Shown here: piece after piece, positions 1-9,154 of the stretch | Layout of the letters: each line of letters opens with the position of its first letter | How positions within the stretch are numbered: the first letter of the stretch is position 1 | Source of the DNA: an uncultured Pelagibacteraceae bacterium | GTDB taxonomy: Bacteria; Pseudomonadota; Alphaproteobacteria; Pelagibacterales; Pelagibacteraceae | Length of the DNA: 42,920 bases | NCBI GenBank assembly: GCA_902604035.1 | Contig: CACKXG010000005.1 | Span: forward strand, 1 to 42,920 | Direction: 5' to 3' | The notes under the pieces: model-generated | Database searches by the model: none | The model's input: the letters and a program-made list of their open reading frames with translations, nothing else | Told to the model about the DNA's origin: nothing | Translations under genes and position numbers: made by a program

Positions 1-1558
<1,558 letters not shown>

Positions 1559-1562
<4 letters not shown>

Positions 1563-2182
1563 AACTGAATTAAATCTTTAAACTCTTGTTTAACAACATC
1601 CCATTTTAAAATCATCGAATTTAAAACGATCTTTCGATCTAAAGTTTTTAATTCATCTGCAATCGGAGCCCATTTATATAAAGAGAGTGCACTAGGATTA
1701 AAAGGTAAGTCTTGATAATAAACATCCCAATTTATTTTCTCTAATCGTTCATCAAAACTTTTCCTAGCTTCATCAATAATATCTAATGGCATCTTATTAG
1801 AAATTTCGTCATCTAAAATTTTATTGAAAATTTCGTTTGCTTTATGAATATCCTGATAATTAAAATTAACTTTTAAATATGAAAAAGTAAAAAAAGTTAA
1901 ATCTTGTAATGCAACCGAATAAATATTCCATTTAGCAAGATTTACTGATGACATAAATTCATCATTATCAAAATGAAGAACGTATCTTGTTCCCATTCTA
2001 GTTTTTAGATAATTATATAAAGTAACTTGAGTAGCCCAGGCAGATTTAGTTTGAATAAATTGTTCTAATTCATCTAAAGTTTTTATTTTTTTCTTTGGAA
2101 TAAACGCCTTAAACATGGCAAATAAATATGTTTTAAAATCTTCAAGTTTTATATCTCTCCAAGTTAATTTGTATTTTCCCAT
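1559..2182 (-). CDS. Conserved hypothetical protein, 207 residues
   Basis: I do not recognise the function. The product is soluble-looking, rich in aromatic and charged residues, with no signal peptide or membrane segment. A distinctive stretch is [16 protein letters not shown], followed by [11 protein letters not shown]. The gene lies on the opposite strand between acsA, which it overlaps by 4 bases at the 3' ends, and the symporter genes. I start it at the ATG at 2182 rather than at the in-frame TTG at 2203, because the T of that TTG is the last base of a TATAAT box on the minus strand (2208-2203), which would place the transcription start downstream of the TTG. I believe similar proteins occur across alphaproteobacteria, but that is from memory and untested. 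Confidence 0.75.
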
Positions 2183-2202
2183 GTAAATTTGTAAGTGCGC
2201 CA

Positions 2203-2208
2203 ATTATA
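2203..2208 (-). promoter_or_regulatory. -10 box TATAAT for the minus-strand hypothetical gene
   Basis: A perfect TATAAT lies 20 bases upstream of the ATG at 2182, predicting a leader of about 14 bases. No convincing -35 box is seen at 16-18 bases spacing. The box also rules out the longer TTG start. Confidence 0.45.
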
Positions 2209-2317
2209 TCTTAAAAAAGTAAGTAAATAAGTACCTAATATGGTGAATTTTAGGTCTTTTCAAAACCTTCATAATGGTTATGGTTTCAACCAGTTATAAC
2301 TAAATAGAGAGGTATAA

Positions 2318-2578
2318 ATGTCAAATCAACAAAAACACTGGGAAAAAACCAGGGGATTGTTATTTATAACACTGGCAATCTGGTTTGTTTTCTCAATTGG
2401 CATCTTTCTCTTTGGAGCTGAAATGAACGAGGTCACAGGACCTTTCGGTTATCCGTGGACATACTGGTTTACATGTCAGGGATCTCTTGGTGCATTTGTA
2501 ATCCTAATTTTCTGGTTTGCGAATAGACAAGAAAAAATCGATGAAGAGTTCGGCTTTAGCGAAAGAGAGGACGAATAA
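2318..2578 (+). CDS. DUF4212 sodium/substrate symporter small subunit
   Basis: An 86-residue membrane protein with two predicted transmembrane helices (about residues 12-33 and 48-67) and an acidic C-terminus. The pattern YWxxxRxL-like (HWEKTRGLLF), FGAEMNEV, FGYPWTYWFTCQGSLGAFVILIFWFA is that of the DUF4212 small subunits encoded immediately upstream of SSS-family sodium symporters. It overlaps the large-subunit gene by one base (TAATG), so the two are co-translated. A good ribosome binding site AGAGAGG (2306-2312) sits five bases before the ATG. It probably assembles with the large subunit in the inner membrane; its exact role in transport is not known to me. Confidence 0.9.
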   Translation: MSNQQKHWEKTRGLLFITLAIWFVFSIGIFLFGAEMNEVTGPFGYPWTYWFTCQGSLGAFVILIFWFANRQEKIDEEFGFSEREDE

Positions 2579-4389
2579 TGAAAGGTAATTTCATAGATAA
2601 TTTGCCTAAGATTTACGGAATCTATACAGGAGGATTTGTAGGTTTCATAATCATTATGGCAATTGCTGAACAGATGGGTATGACAGCTAAAACGATCGGT
2701 ATCGCTTTTGTTGCATTTACTGTATTCATCTATGCATTAATCGGTTATCTATCAAGAACAGCCCAAGCAGATGCATATTATGTAGCTGGAAGGCAAGTAC
2801 CAACAGTCTTCAACGGAATGGCGACTGCAGCAGACTGGATGTCTGGTGCATCATTCGTTGCTATGGCAGGTGGTATTTACTTTAAAGGTTACGGTTATAT
2901 GGCTCTACTTGTTGGTTGGACTGGTGGATACGTGCTTGTTGCATCTTTATTAGCACCATACCTAAGAAAATTTGGCTGTTATACAGTTCCAGATTTTATA
3001 GGTACGAGATACGGTGGTAATTTAGCAAGATTTAGCGCAGTGGTCGTTTTAACTGTTGCTTCATTTACTTATGTGACTGCACAAATTAACGCTACGGGTA
3101 CTATTGCATCTGTTGCACTTGATATCCCATTCCAATATGCAGTTTATGTTGGACTAATAAGTATTTTATTATGTTCAATGTTAGGTGGTATGAGAGGGGT
3201 AACTTGGACACAGGTTGCACAATACATTGTACTAATTATAGCTTATCTACTTCCAGTATTCTGGATCAGTAACAAAATGGGTGCGGGTTTCTTCCCTCAC
3301 TTTATGTTAGCTGACGAGGTAGCTAGAATTGGTGAATTAGAACAACAGTTCGGTTTTGTTAAAAACGCAGCTGCTGATCTAAAATCAGTACCTAAAGGCT
3401 TAGCAGGAATAACTAAAGCTCACTCTGCAGTGAACGCTACACCTTGGGCATTTATTTCATTAGCATTAGCGATGATGATGGGAACAGCTTCATTACCGCA
3501 CGTGATGATGAGATACTTTACTACTCCAAGTGTAAAAGCAGCTAGAAAATCAGTAGGTTGGTCATTATTCTTTATCTTCCTACTTTATTCTTCTGCTCCA
3601 ATGTTAGCTACATTATCTAAGTTATCATTGATCGACCCGAATTTACCAACAGGTATTATCGGTAAGACATTTGCAGAAGTGGAAGCAATAGATTGGTACC
3701 AAAACTGGAACCAAGCAAACCTAATGTTTATCAGCGACTTTAACGGAAATGGAACTCTTGAATTAAACGAGTTTTTCATGGGTGGTAAAGCCGTTGTATT
3801 AGCAACACCAGAGATAGCTGGATTACCTTATGTAATTTCAGGACTAGTTGCTGCAGGAGGTATGGCAGCTGCCATGTCTACTGCGGATGGTTTGATTCTA
3901 GCGATTGCAAACGCTATATCACATGATGTTTACTATAAGATCATTGATCCGAAAGCGGAAACTGCAAAACGACTACTTGTTGCAAGGGTATTACTTGTAA
4001 TAATTGGTTTTGCTGGAGCAACTATTGCAGCAATGGAAATTCAAGGGATCTTAGGTTCGGTTATCTGGGCTTTTGATTTTGCGATGTCTGGATTGTTCTT
4101 CCCACTTGTACTTGGTGTATGGTGGAAGAGAGCTAATAGACAAGGTGCGATTGCTGGTATGCTAGGTGGTCTAATCGCCGGTGCGTGGTACTTAGTTTGG
4201 GTGCGAACTGGTGGAAGCGGATTCCTAGGAATTACACAGTTAACATTTGGTATCTTCGGATCAGCTGTTAGTTTAGTTTTAATGGTGATAGTTAGTTTAA
4301 TGACTGCAGAACCAGATAAAGCTACTCAAAAAATGGTTGATGACGTGCGTGTACCGAGTGGTAAATCAATTCTTGGTAAATCACACTAA
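2578..4389 (+). CDS. Sodium/solute symporter large subunit (SSS family, ActP/VC_2705-like)
   Basis: A 603-residue inner-membrane transporter with about 12-13 hydrophobic helices. SSS-family features include AYYVAGRQVPTVFNGMATAADWMSGASF (residues roughly 62-90, read in parts), GGMRGVTWTQVAQYIVL, and GLVAAGGMAAAMSTADGLIL, the conserved core helix with the sodium-site Ser/Thr region. It most resembles the subfamily that pairs with DUF4212 and includes acetate/monocarboxylate permeases. With acsA nearby I infer uptake of acetate or another short organic acid driven by sodium, which suits a marine bacterium. Residues 387-398 form a textbook EF-hand loop (Asp-x-Asn-x-Asn-Gly-x-Leu-x-x-x-Glu) in a segment between helices. 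A strong terminator follows. Confidence 0.9.
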   Translation: MKGNFIDNLPKIYGIYTGGFVGFIIIMAIAEQMGMTAKTIGIAFVAFTVFIYALIGYLSRTAQADAYYVAGRQVPTVFNGMATAADWMSGASFVAMAGGIYFKGYGYMALLVGWTGGYVLVASLLAPYLRKFGCYTVPDFIGTRYGGNLARFSAVVVLTVASFTYVTAQINATGTIASVALDIPFQYAVYVGLISILLCSMLGGMRGVTWTQVAQYIVLIIAYLLPVFWISNKMGAGFFPHFMLADEVARIGELEQQFGFVKNAAADLKSVPKGLAGITKAHSAVNATPWAFISLALAMMMGTASLPHVMMRYFTTPSVKAARKSVGWSLFFIFLLYSSAPMLATLSKLSLIDPNLPTGIIGKTFAEVEAIDWYQNWNQANLMFISDFNGNGTLELNEFFMGGKAVVLATPEIAGLPYVISGLVAAGGMAAAMSTADGLILAIANAISHDVYYKIIDPKAETAKRLLVARVLLVIIGFAGATIAAMEIQGILGSVIWAFDFAMSGLFFPLVLGVWWKRANRQGAIAGMLGGLIAGAWYLVWVRTGGSGFLGITQLTFGIFGSAVSLVLMVIVSLMTAEPDKATQKMVDDVRVPSGKSILGKSH

Positions 4390-4399
4390 ATAATCTTTT

Positions 4400-4428
4400 A
4401 AGGGGCGATTAATTTCGCCCCTTTTATT
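4400..4428 (+). terminator. Rho-independent terminator after the symporter operon
   Basis: A nine-pair GC-rich stem (AAGGGGCGA-type arm 4400-4408, complementary arm 4415-4423) encloses a six-base loop TTAATT and is followed by TTTATTT. In this AT-rich, tightly packed window it is the only classic terminator I see, and it separates the symporter operon from the next gene. Confidence 0.85.
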
Positions 4429-4444
4429 TCAATACATTTTCCAA

Positions 4445-4450
4445 TATAAA
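4445..4450 (+). promoter_or_regulatory. Possible -10 box (TATAAA) directly before the YggT-like gene
   Basis: After the terminator at 4400-4428 the next gene needs its own promoter. TATAAA ends six bases before the ATG at 4457, so transcription would start at or next to the start codon (leaderless). No clear -35 is visible. Confidence 0.3.
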
Positions 4451-4456
4451 TTTTGA

Positions 4457-4807
4457 ATGTCAGCAAATTTTCATCCTATAATATATTTTATTGATTATTT
4501 GCTTGGTATCATCATGTGGACTCTTATTGGAAGAGTAGCGATGAATATTTTTCAAAAAGAAGACTCACAATTCTTTTTCATGAGAGTATTTGTAAAATAC
4601 ACCAATCCTCTCATAAAATTATTTAAACCAATAACACCTTCATTTATCATTGGACCATTGGTGCCCTTGTATGTTGCATGGTTTTTCTACATGATTAGAT
4701 TTTATCTAATGCCTTGGATCTTAGGCTATTCGGTGATGGGAATGTTATCATTTCCTTTGGAGAGTGAAATTTCTAGACAAATTTACCAATTTTTTAATTC
4801 ATTTTAA
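4457..4807 (+). CDS. YggT-like small membrane protein
   Basis: A 116-residue protein with two or three hydrophobic segments (about residues 8-28, 58-85 and 84-98). The stretch FVKYTNPLIKLFKPITPSFIIGPLVPLY (read in parts) resembles the YggT-family pattern, in which a first helix is followed by a proline-rich 'T-P-L-L-P-R-I-P' linker and a second helix. YggT proteins are inner-membrane proteins; some have been linked to osmotic stress and cell division, but the molecular role is unclear. The gene lies between the symporter terminator and rpe and may be read with rpe, 34 bases downstream. The family assignment is tentative; the membrane nature is firm. Confidence 0.6.
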   Translation: MSANFHPIIYFIDYLLGIIMWTLIGRVAMNIFQKEDSQFFFMRVFVKYTNPLIKLFKPITPSFIIGPLVPLYVAWFFYMIRFYLMPWILGYSVMGMLSFPLESEISRQIYQFFNSF

Positions 4808-4841
4808 TTTTTAAAATTGATACTAGTTAATCTAGCAATCA

Positions 4842-5501
4842 ATGAAAAATATACAAATTTCACCGTCAATTTTATCAGCTGACTTTAGTCAATTGGGTTC
4901 AGAAATTAAAAGACTTGAAGAAGGTGGAGCCGATATGATTCATGTAGATGTAATGGATGGTCATTTTGTTCCTAATTTAACAATTGGGCCACCTGTAATA
5001 AAAGCTCTTCGAAAACATTGTTCAATAAAATTTGATGTTCATTTGATGATATCACCAGTGCATAAATATATAGATGCTTACGCCGATGCGGGAGCAGATA
5101 TAATTACTATTCATCCCGAAGCAACTGATAATTTAGAAAATTCTATTAAAAAGATACAAGAAAAAAATAAGAAAGTTGGAGTTTCACTTAATCCTGAATC
5201 TAAAATTGATTTAATATTAGATCTATTAGATCAAATTGATTTAGTTTTAATTATGAGTGTAAATCCTGGATTTGGAGGTCAAAAATTTATGCCGGAAGTT
5301 TTGGATAAAATCAAAGATCTAAAAAAAATTAGAGAACAAAAAAAGTTAGATTTTGACATAGAAATTGATGGTGGAATCAATTTTGATAATTGCAAAAGTG
5401 CAATTGATGCCGGTGCTAATATCCTTGTTTCTGGTACTACGGTATTCAAAAGTAATGATGGAGATATAAAGAAAAATATTAATTTATTAAAATTAAAATA
5501 A
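4842..5501 (+). CDS. rpe: Ribulose-phosphate 3-epimerase
   Basis: A 219-residue TIM-barrel enzyme that interconverts ribulose 5-phosphate and xylulose 5-phosphate in the pentose phosphate pathway. The N-terminal SPSILSADFSQLGSEI, the metal-binding IHVDVMDGHFVPN, FDVHLMI, the flexible-loop motif MSVNPGFGGQKF, and the phosphate-binding DGGIN and ISGTTVF-like (LVSGTTVFKS) segments are all present and in order. Length is normal for the family. It is followed four bases later by the heparinase II/III-like gene, with purH next; I recall this rpe-heparinase-purH order from other alphaproteobacteria. Confidence 0.97.
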   Translation: MKNIQISPSILSADFSQLGSEIKRLEEGGADMIHVDVMDGHFVPNLTIGPPVIKALRKHCSIKFDVHLMISPVHKYIDAYADAGADIITIHPEATDNLENSIKKIQEKNKKVGVSLNPESKIDLILDLLDQIDLVLIMSVNPGFGGQKFMPEVLDKIKDLKKIREQKKLDFDIEIDGGINFDNCKSAIDAGANILVSGTTVFKSNDGDIKKNINLLKLK

Positions 5502-5505
5502 GTTA

Positions 5506-7131
5506 ATGATTAATACAAATTCCTTAGGCATTTTGGGTCAATTTTATTTTAATATAAAAGAAAGTTTTAAATCAATTTATCAAAATTCAAATTTCTATGA
5601 GAAGAAAATATCAAAAACTTTTGAAAATAGCTTTGAATACAAACCTAGTCCTCATTTACTTTCATCTATAATTAAATATCAAAATAAAAAATATAAAATT
5701 GAAGATTTTGCTATTGAGTCAATTTGGCAAAATAATTTAAATCCTAAAGATTATGAAAAGTTAAATAATTTTTTTTGGTTTTTTAGCTTGGATTTAAAAT
5801 CTTCAAAAAAAACTACACAAACAGTTATCAAAAACTGGGTTTCAAATAATAGCAAATATCAAAAAAAAAGCTGGGAATTTGATTTAACAGCAAAAAGAAT
5901 TATTTCATGGTTATCAAATCATCAACTGACTTATGAGGATAGTGACCAAGAATACAGATCTACTTTTGATCATATGATTCAAAAACAAACTAATCATTTG
6001 TTAAATGAAATCAAAAACTCAAAAGAAGTAGAAAATAAATTGATTGGTTGCGCTGCAATAATTTTAACTGGATTAGCTTACAAAAATGAAAGACAATATC
6101 TTTTAAATGGATTGAATTTATTAAAAAAAATCATTAAATCCTCAATTGATAATCAAGGCTTTCCAAAATCAAGAAATATTCGACAACTTATATTTTATTT
6201 AAAATACTTTATAATTATTAGGGAATGGTTTAAAGAATCTCAAAGTCTAATTCCTGAATATATTGATGAAACCATTTATTATTTAGGATCAAGTTATGCT
6301 TTCATTTGGCAAAATATAAAGCAGGATATTTTTTTTAATGGTAATTTTTCATCTGAAAATAAAGAATTTGATCAATATTTAAAAAGGTTTGGTTATACTT
6401 TCAAAAACCAAATTAATGAACTTGGTGGATATGCAATTCTTAAAAATAAAAAAATAATTCTTGCTGCTGATATAGGTTCTAGTCCTAACAAAACTTTTTC
6501 CAACGACTATCAAGCAGGTGCCTTATCTTTTGAAATATTTTCAAATGAAAAAAAATTAATTTCAAATGCTGGTTATTACGCAGATAAAAATAATAAATTT
6601 AATAAATTATCAAGAAGTACATCTCTTCATTGTGCTTTAACAATTGAGGATTATTCTTCTTGTAATTTTGTTAAACATCAACAAAATTTGATTACTGATA
6701 AAGGACTAAAAATATCAAAAAAAAATATAGTTTTTGAAAATAATTATTGGAAAATATCAGGTACACATGATGGATATTTAGTTAAATTTGGAACTATTTA
6801 TGAGAGAGAAATTGAGTTCTACCCAGAACAAATGAAATTTATTGGCTATGATAAGTTATTTAGAAAAAATTCGAATAAAGAAATTAAATTTGATATTAGA
6901 TTTCATCTTGATCCAAACTCAAAAGTGATGAAAACACAAGATAACAAATCTATACTAATTGAATTAGATGATGAAGGTTGGAAATTTAGTTGTGATAACT
7001 TTGATATTGATATTGATAATGGCTTATATTTCGGTAATAAAAATTCATATAAAGAAAACCAAAATATTTTTATCTCAGGTATAAATAATGAAAAAGAACA
7101 GATAATAAAGTGGGAGATAAGTAAATTATAA
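5506..7131 (+). CDS. Heparinase II/III-like protein
   Basis: A 541-residue protein. The N-terminal half is helical and aromatic-rich like the alpha-toroid of heparinase/alginate lyases (WEFDLTAKRIISWLSNH, about residues 123-140). The C-terminal half matches the heparinase II/III domain (GGYAILKNKKIILAADIG, then DYQAGALSFEIF and RSTSLHCALTIEDYSS), where homologs carry a conserved His/Asp-rich glycine segment. No signal peptide is evident (N-terminus MINTNSLGILGQFYF), so it may be cytoplasmic or use an unrecognised export route. It is packed between rpe and purH, with a four-base gap before it and a one-base overlap after it. I do not know its substrate; its persistence in a streamlined genome argues for a housekeeping envelope role rather than polysaccharide scavenging. 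Confidence 0.85.
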   Translation: MINTNSLGILGQFYFNIKESFKSIYQNSNFYEKKISKTFENSFEYKPSPHLLSSIIKYQNKKYKIEDFAIESIWQNNLNPKDYEKLNNFFWFFSLDLKSSKKTTQTVIKNWVSNNSKYQKKSWEFDLTAKRIISWLSNHQLTYEDSDQEYRSTFDHMIQKQTNHLLNEIKNSKEVENKLIGCAAIILTGLAYKNERQYLLNGLNLLKKIIKSSIDNQGFPKSRNIRQLIFYLKYFIIIREWFKESQSLIPEYIDETIYYLGSSYAFIWQNIKQDIFFNGNFSSENKEFDQYLKRFGYTFKNQINELGGYAILKNKKIILAADIGSSPNKTFSNDYQAGALSFEIFSNEKKLISNAGYYADKNNKFNKLSRSTSLHCALTIEDYSSCNFVKHQQNLITDKGLKISKKNIVFENNYWKISGTHDGYLVKFGTIYEREIEFYPEQMKFIGYDKLFRKNSNKEIKFDIRFHLDPNSKVMKTQDNKSILIELDDEGWKFSCDNFDIDIDNGLYFGNKNSYKENQNIFISGINNEKEQIIKWEISKL

Positions 7132-8669
7132 TGAAGAAAAAAATCAAAACAGCACTCATTTCTGTATCTGATAAAAATAACTTAAGACCATTATTAAATA
7201 TTTTAAAAAAGAACAAAATTAAAATAATTAGCTCGGGTGGTACTTATAAAGAAATTAAAAGATTAAAATTTAACTGTTTAGAAGTGTCTGATTTTACCAA
7301 TTCACCTGAGATTTTGGAAGGTAGAGTGAAAACTCTTCATCCAAAAATCCATGCTGGAATTTTAAATAAAAGAGAGAAAAAATCTCACTTAAAAGATCTA
7401 AAAGATAACGGTTTTGAGAATATTGATTTAGTCATAGTTAATTTTTATCCATTTGAGAACACTCTTAAAAAAACAAAAGACCATAAAAAAATTATAGAAA
7501 ATATTGATGTAGGTGGTCCTACAATGGTTAGGTCTGCAGCTAAAAACTATAATGATGTGACTGTAATAACTTCTTCAGACCAGTATGAAGATTTAATTGA
7601 AGAATTAAAAAAATTTAAAGGATCTACTTCCTTAAGTTTTAGGGAGAAACTGTCAAGAATAGCTTTTACTGAAACAGCTTATTATGACTCTGTTATTTCA
7701 GACTATTTTAATAAAAAAACAAATACTATTTTTCCTAAGAAAAAAGTTTTGCATGGAAATCTTACAGAACAACTTAGATACGGAGAAAATCCTCATCAAC
7801 AAAGTGCGATCTATTCAAGTAGTTTAAATACAAATTTAAAACAAATTCATGGAAAACAACTAAGTTACAATAATTATAATGATATATTTAGTGCTCTAAC
7901 AATTTCAAGATCTTTACCAAAGGGTAAAGGAACAGTCATAGTTAAACATGCAAATCCATGTGGAGTTTCTACTAAAAATGAAAATTTAGAGAGTTTTAAA
8001 TCCGCTCTATCTTGTGATCCCATAAGTGCTTTTGGTGGAATAGTTTCTTGTAATTTTAAAATTACTAAAAATTTAGCTTTAGAATTAAATAATTTATTTT
8101 TAGAAGTAATTATCGCAAATGGATTTGAAAGCAGTGCTATCAAAATATTAAAAGCTAAAAAAAACTTAAGATTAATTGATGGAACAAATTATACATCAGA
8201 AGAACTTCATAAATTTGTATCATTCAATCAAAATATAATGATACAAGAAGAGGACTTAAATTTATTTTCAACTAAAAATTTTAAAATCGTTTCAAGACAA
8301 AAACCGACATCAAAACAATTTAAAGATCTTATTTTTGCTTTCAATGTATGCAGATATGTCAAATCAAACGCAATAGTGTTAGCATCAAATCAAACCACTG
8401 TTGGTATTGGTTCTGGTCAACCAAGCAGATTAGATAGTTGTCAAATAGCAATAAATAAAATGAAAAAATTTAATCTTCAGAATGATAATTTAGTTGCTGC
8501 CTCAGATGCATTCTTTCCTTTCGTAGATGGTATTGAAAAATTAATCCAATCTGGTGTTAGAGCAGTAGTTCAGCCATCTGGATCAATAAGAGATAAAGAA
8601 ATAATTAACTTTGCAAATGAAACAGGTACAGTGCTTGTTTTTTCAAAGACAAGACACTTTAGGCATTAG
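7131..8669 (+). CDS. purH: Bifunctional AICAR transformylase / IMP cyclohydrolase
   Basis: A 512-residue enzyme catalysing the last two steps of de novo purine synthesis: formyl transfer from 10-formyl-THF to AICAR, then ring closure to IMP. The N-terminal MGS-like IMP cyclohydrolase domain shows ALISVSDKNNL, SSGGTYKEIK, TLHPKIHAGIL and NFYPFENT. The C-terminal AICARFT domain shows LRYGENPHQQSAIY, GTVIVKHANPCGVS with the catalytic Lys-His, SAFGGIVSCN, IGSGQPSRLDS and SDAFFPFVDGIE. It ends RHFRH, typical of PurH. Its 3' end overlaps the convergent dehydratase gene by 11 bases. Length is near the family norm. Confidence 0.98.
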   Translation: MKKKIKTALISVSDKNNLRPLLNILKKNKIKIISSGGTYKEIKRLKFNCLEVSDFTNSPEILEGRVKTLHPKIHAGILNKREKKSHLKDLKDNGFENIDLVIVNFYPFENTLKKTKDHKKIIENIDVGGPTMVRSAAKNYNDVTVITSSDQYEDLIEELKKFKGSTSLSFREKLSRIAFTETAYYDSVISDYFNKKTNTIFPKKKVLHGNLTEQLRYGENPHQQSAIYSSSLNTNLKQIHGKQLSYNNYNDIFSALTISRSLPKGKGTVIVKHANPCGVSTKNENLESFKSALSCDPISAFGGIVSCNFKITKNLALELNNLFLEVIIANGFESSAIKILKAKKNLRLIDGTNYTSEELHKFVSFNQNIMIQEEDLNLFSTKNFKIVSRQKPTSKQFKDLIFAFNVCRYVKSNAIVLASNQTTVGIGSGQPSRLDSCQIAINKMKKFNLQNDNLVAASDAFFPFVDGIEKLIQSGVRAVVQPSGSIRDKEIINFANETGTVLVFSKTRHFRH

Positions 8670-9003
8670 GTATTTGATCTATTTTTGCAGCAAGAATAAA
8701 ATCACTCTCTGCTAGACCTTTAATTGCATGTGTAAATATTTTAATTCTAGCATAACCCCAACCAAACCATAGATCTGGATGATGACCTTCGGACTCAGCT
8801 ATTTCTCCAACTTTATTAACGAATTCCTGACTTTTTAAAAAGTTATCAAACTTAAAACTTTTTATTAAATGAAAACCATCAATTTTATCCTCTAACACTT
8901 CCCATCCATCAACTTTTTTTAAATATGTATGAATTTCGTCGGCATTAAAAGGAGGGATATTTCCTTCACATGGTACACACTTTTTATTTGCTAAATCACT
9001 CAT
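8659..9003 (-). CDS. phhB: Pterin-4a-carbinolamine dehydratase (4a-hydroxytetrahydrobiopterin dehydratase)
   Basis: A 114-residue protein that dehydrates 4a-hydroxytetrahydropterin, regenerating the pterin cofactor used by aromatic amino acid hydroxylases. The signature EGHHPDLWFGWGYARIKIFTHA (read in parts), with the paired His and the WxxV/I strand, plus the C-terminal GLAESDFILAAKID, identify the family. The frame is open further upstream to 9057, but those 18 codons lie in the tRNA-Gly gene, so the ATG at 9003 is the true start. It lies only nine bases after the encoded CCA end of tRNA-Gly, with no space for a normal leader or Shine-Dalgarno site. No phenylalanine hydroxylase gene is visible nearby; the protein may serve another pterin pathway such as Moco or folate repair. 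Confidence 0.9.
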   Translation of the reverse strand: MSDLANKKCVPCEGNIPPFNADEIHTYLKKVDGWEVLEDKIDGFHLIKSFKFDNFLKSQEFVNKVGEIAESEGHHPDLWFGWGYARIKIFTHAIKGLAESDFILAAKIDQIPNA

Positions 9004-9012
9004 AAACTTTTT

Positions 9013-9087
9013 TGGAGCGGGCAAAGGGGGTCGAACCCTCGACCTTCTCGTTGGCAACGAGACGCTCTACCACTGAGCTATGCCCGC
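9013..9087 (-). tRNA. tRNA-Gly (anticodon GCC)
   Basis: Read on the minus strand this folds as a full cloverleaf: acceptor GCGGGCA paired with TGCCCGC, D arm TAGCTCAGTGGTAGAGC, anticodon arm TCTCG-TTGCCAA-CGAGA with GCC at the anticodon positions, T arm GAGGG-TTCGACC-CCCTT (with the usual GTTCGA core), discriminator T, and an encoded CCA at 9015-9013. A strong promoter precedes it and the dehydratase gene follows at once, so the two are probably on one transcript. Confidence 0.97.
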
Positions 9088-9100
9088 TTCTTTAAAAAAC

Positions 9101-9129
9101 ATTATAGATAGCGAGTTTTAGAAAAGCAA
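9101..9129 (-). promoter_or_regulatory. Promoter of tRNA-Gly
   Basis: On the minus strand a -35-like TTGCTT (9129-9124) is followed after exactly 17 bases by a perfect TATAAT (9106-9101). The tRNA begins 13 bases further on, giving a leader of about seven bases. It lies in the gap after the sulfotransferase gene, so the tRNA need not depend on readthrough. Confidence 0.7.
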
Positions 9130-9154
9130 GCAATAGTTAACTTTATTTGGATAT

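Noticed and set aside
2271-2300. Hairpin or riboswitch upstream of the DUF4212 gene
   Set aside because: GTTAT/ATAAC and GGTT/AACC arms have different centres and do not form one good stem; no known riboswitch core is visible.
9004-9057. An N-terminal extension of phhB by 18 codons (MPTRRSRVRPPLPAPKKF)
   Set aside because: These codons are the antisense-free reading of the tRNA-Gly gene itself; the conserved protein begins at the ATG at 9003.
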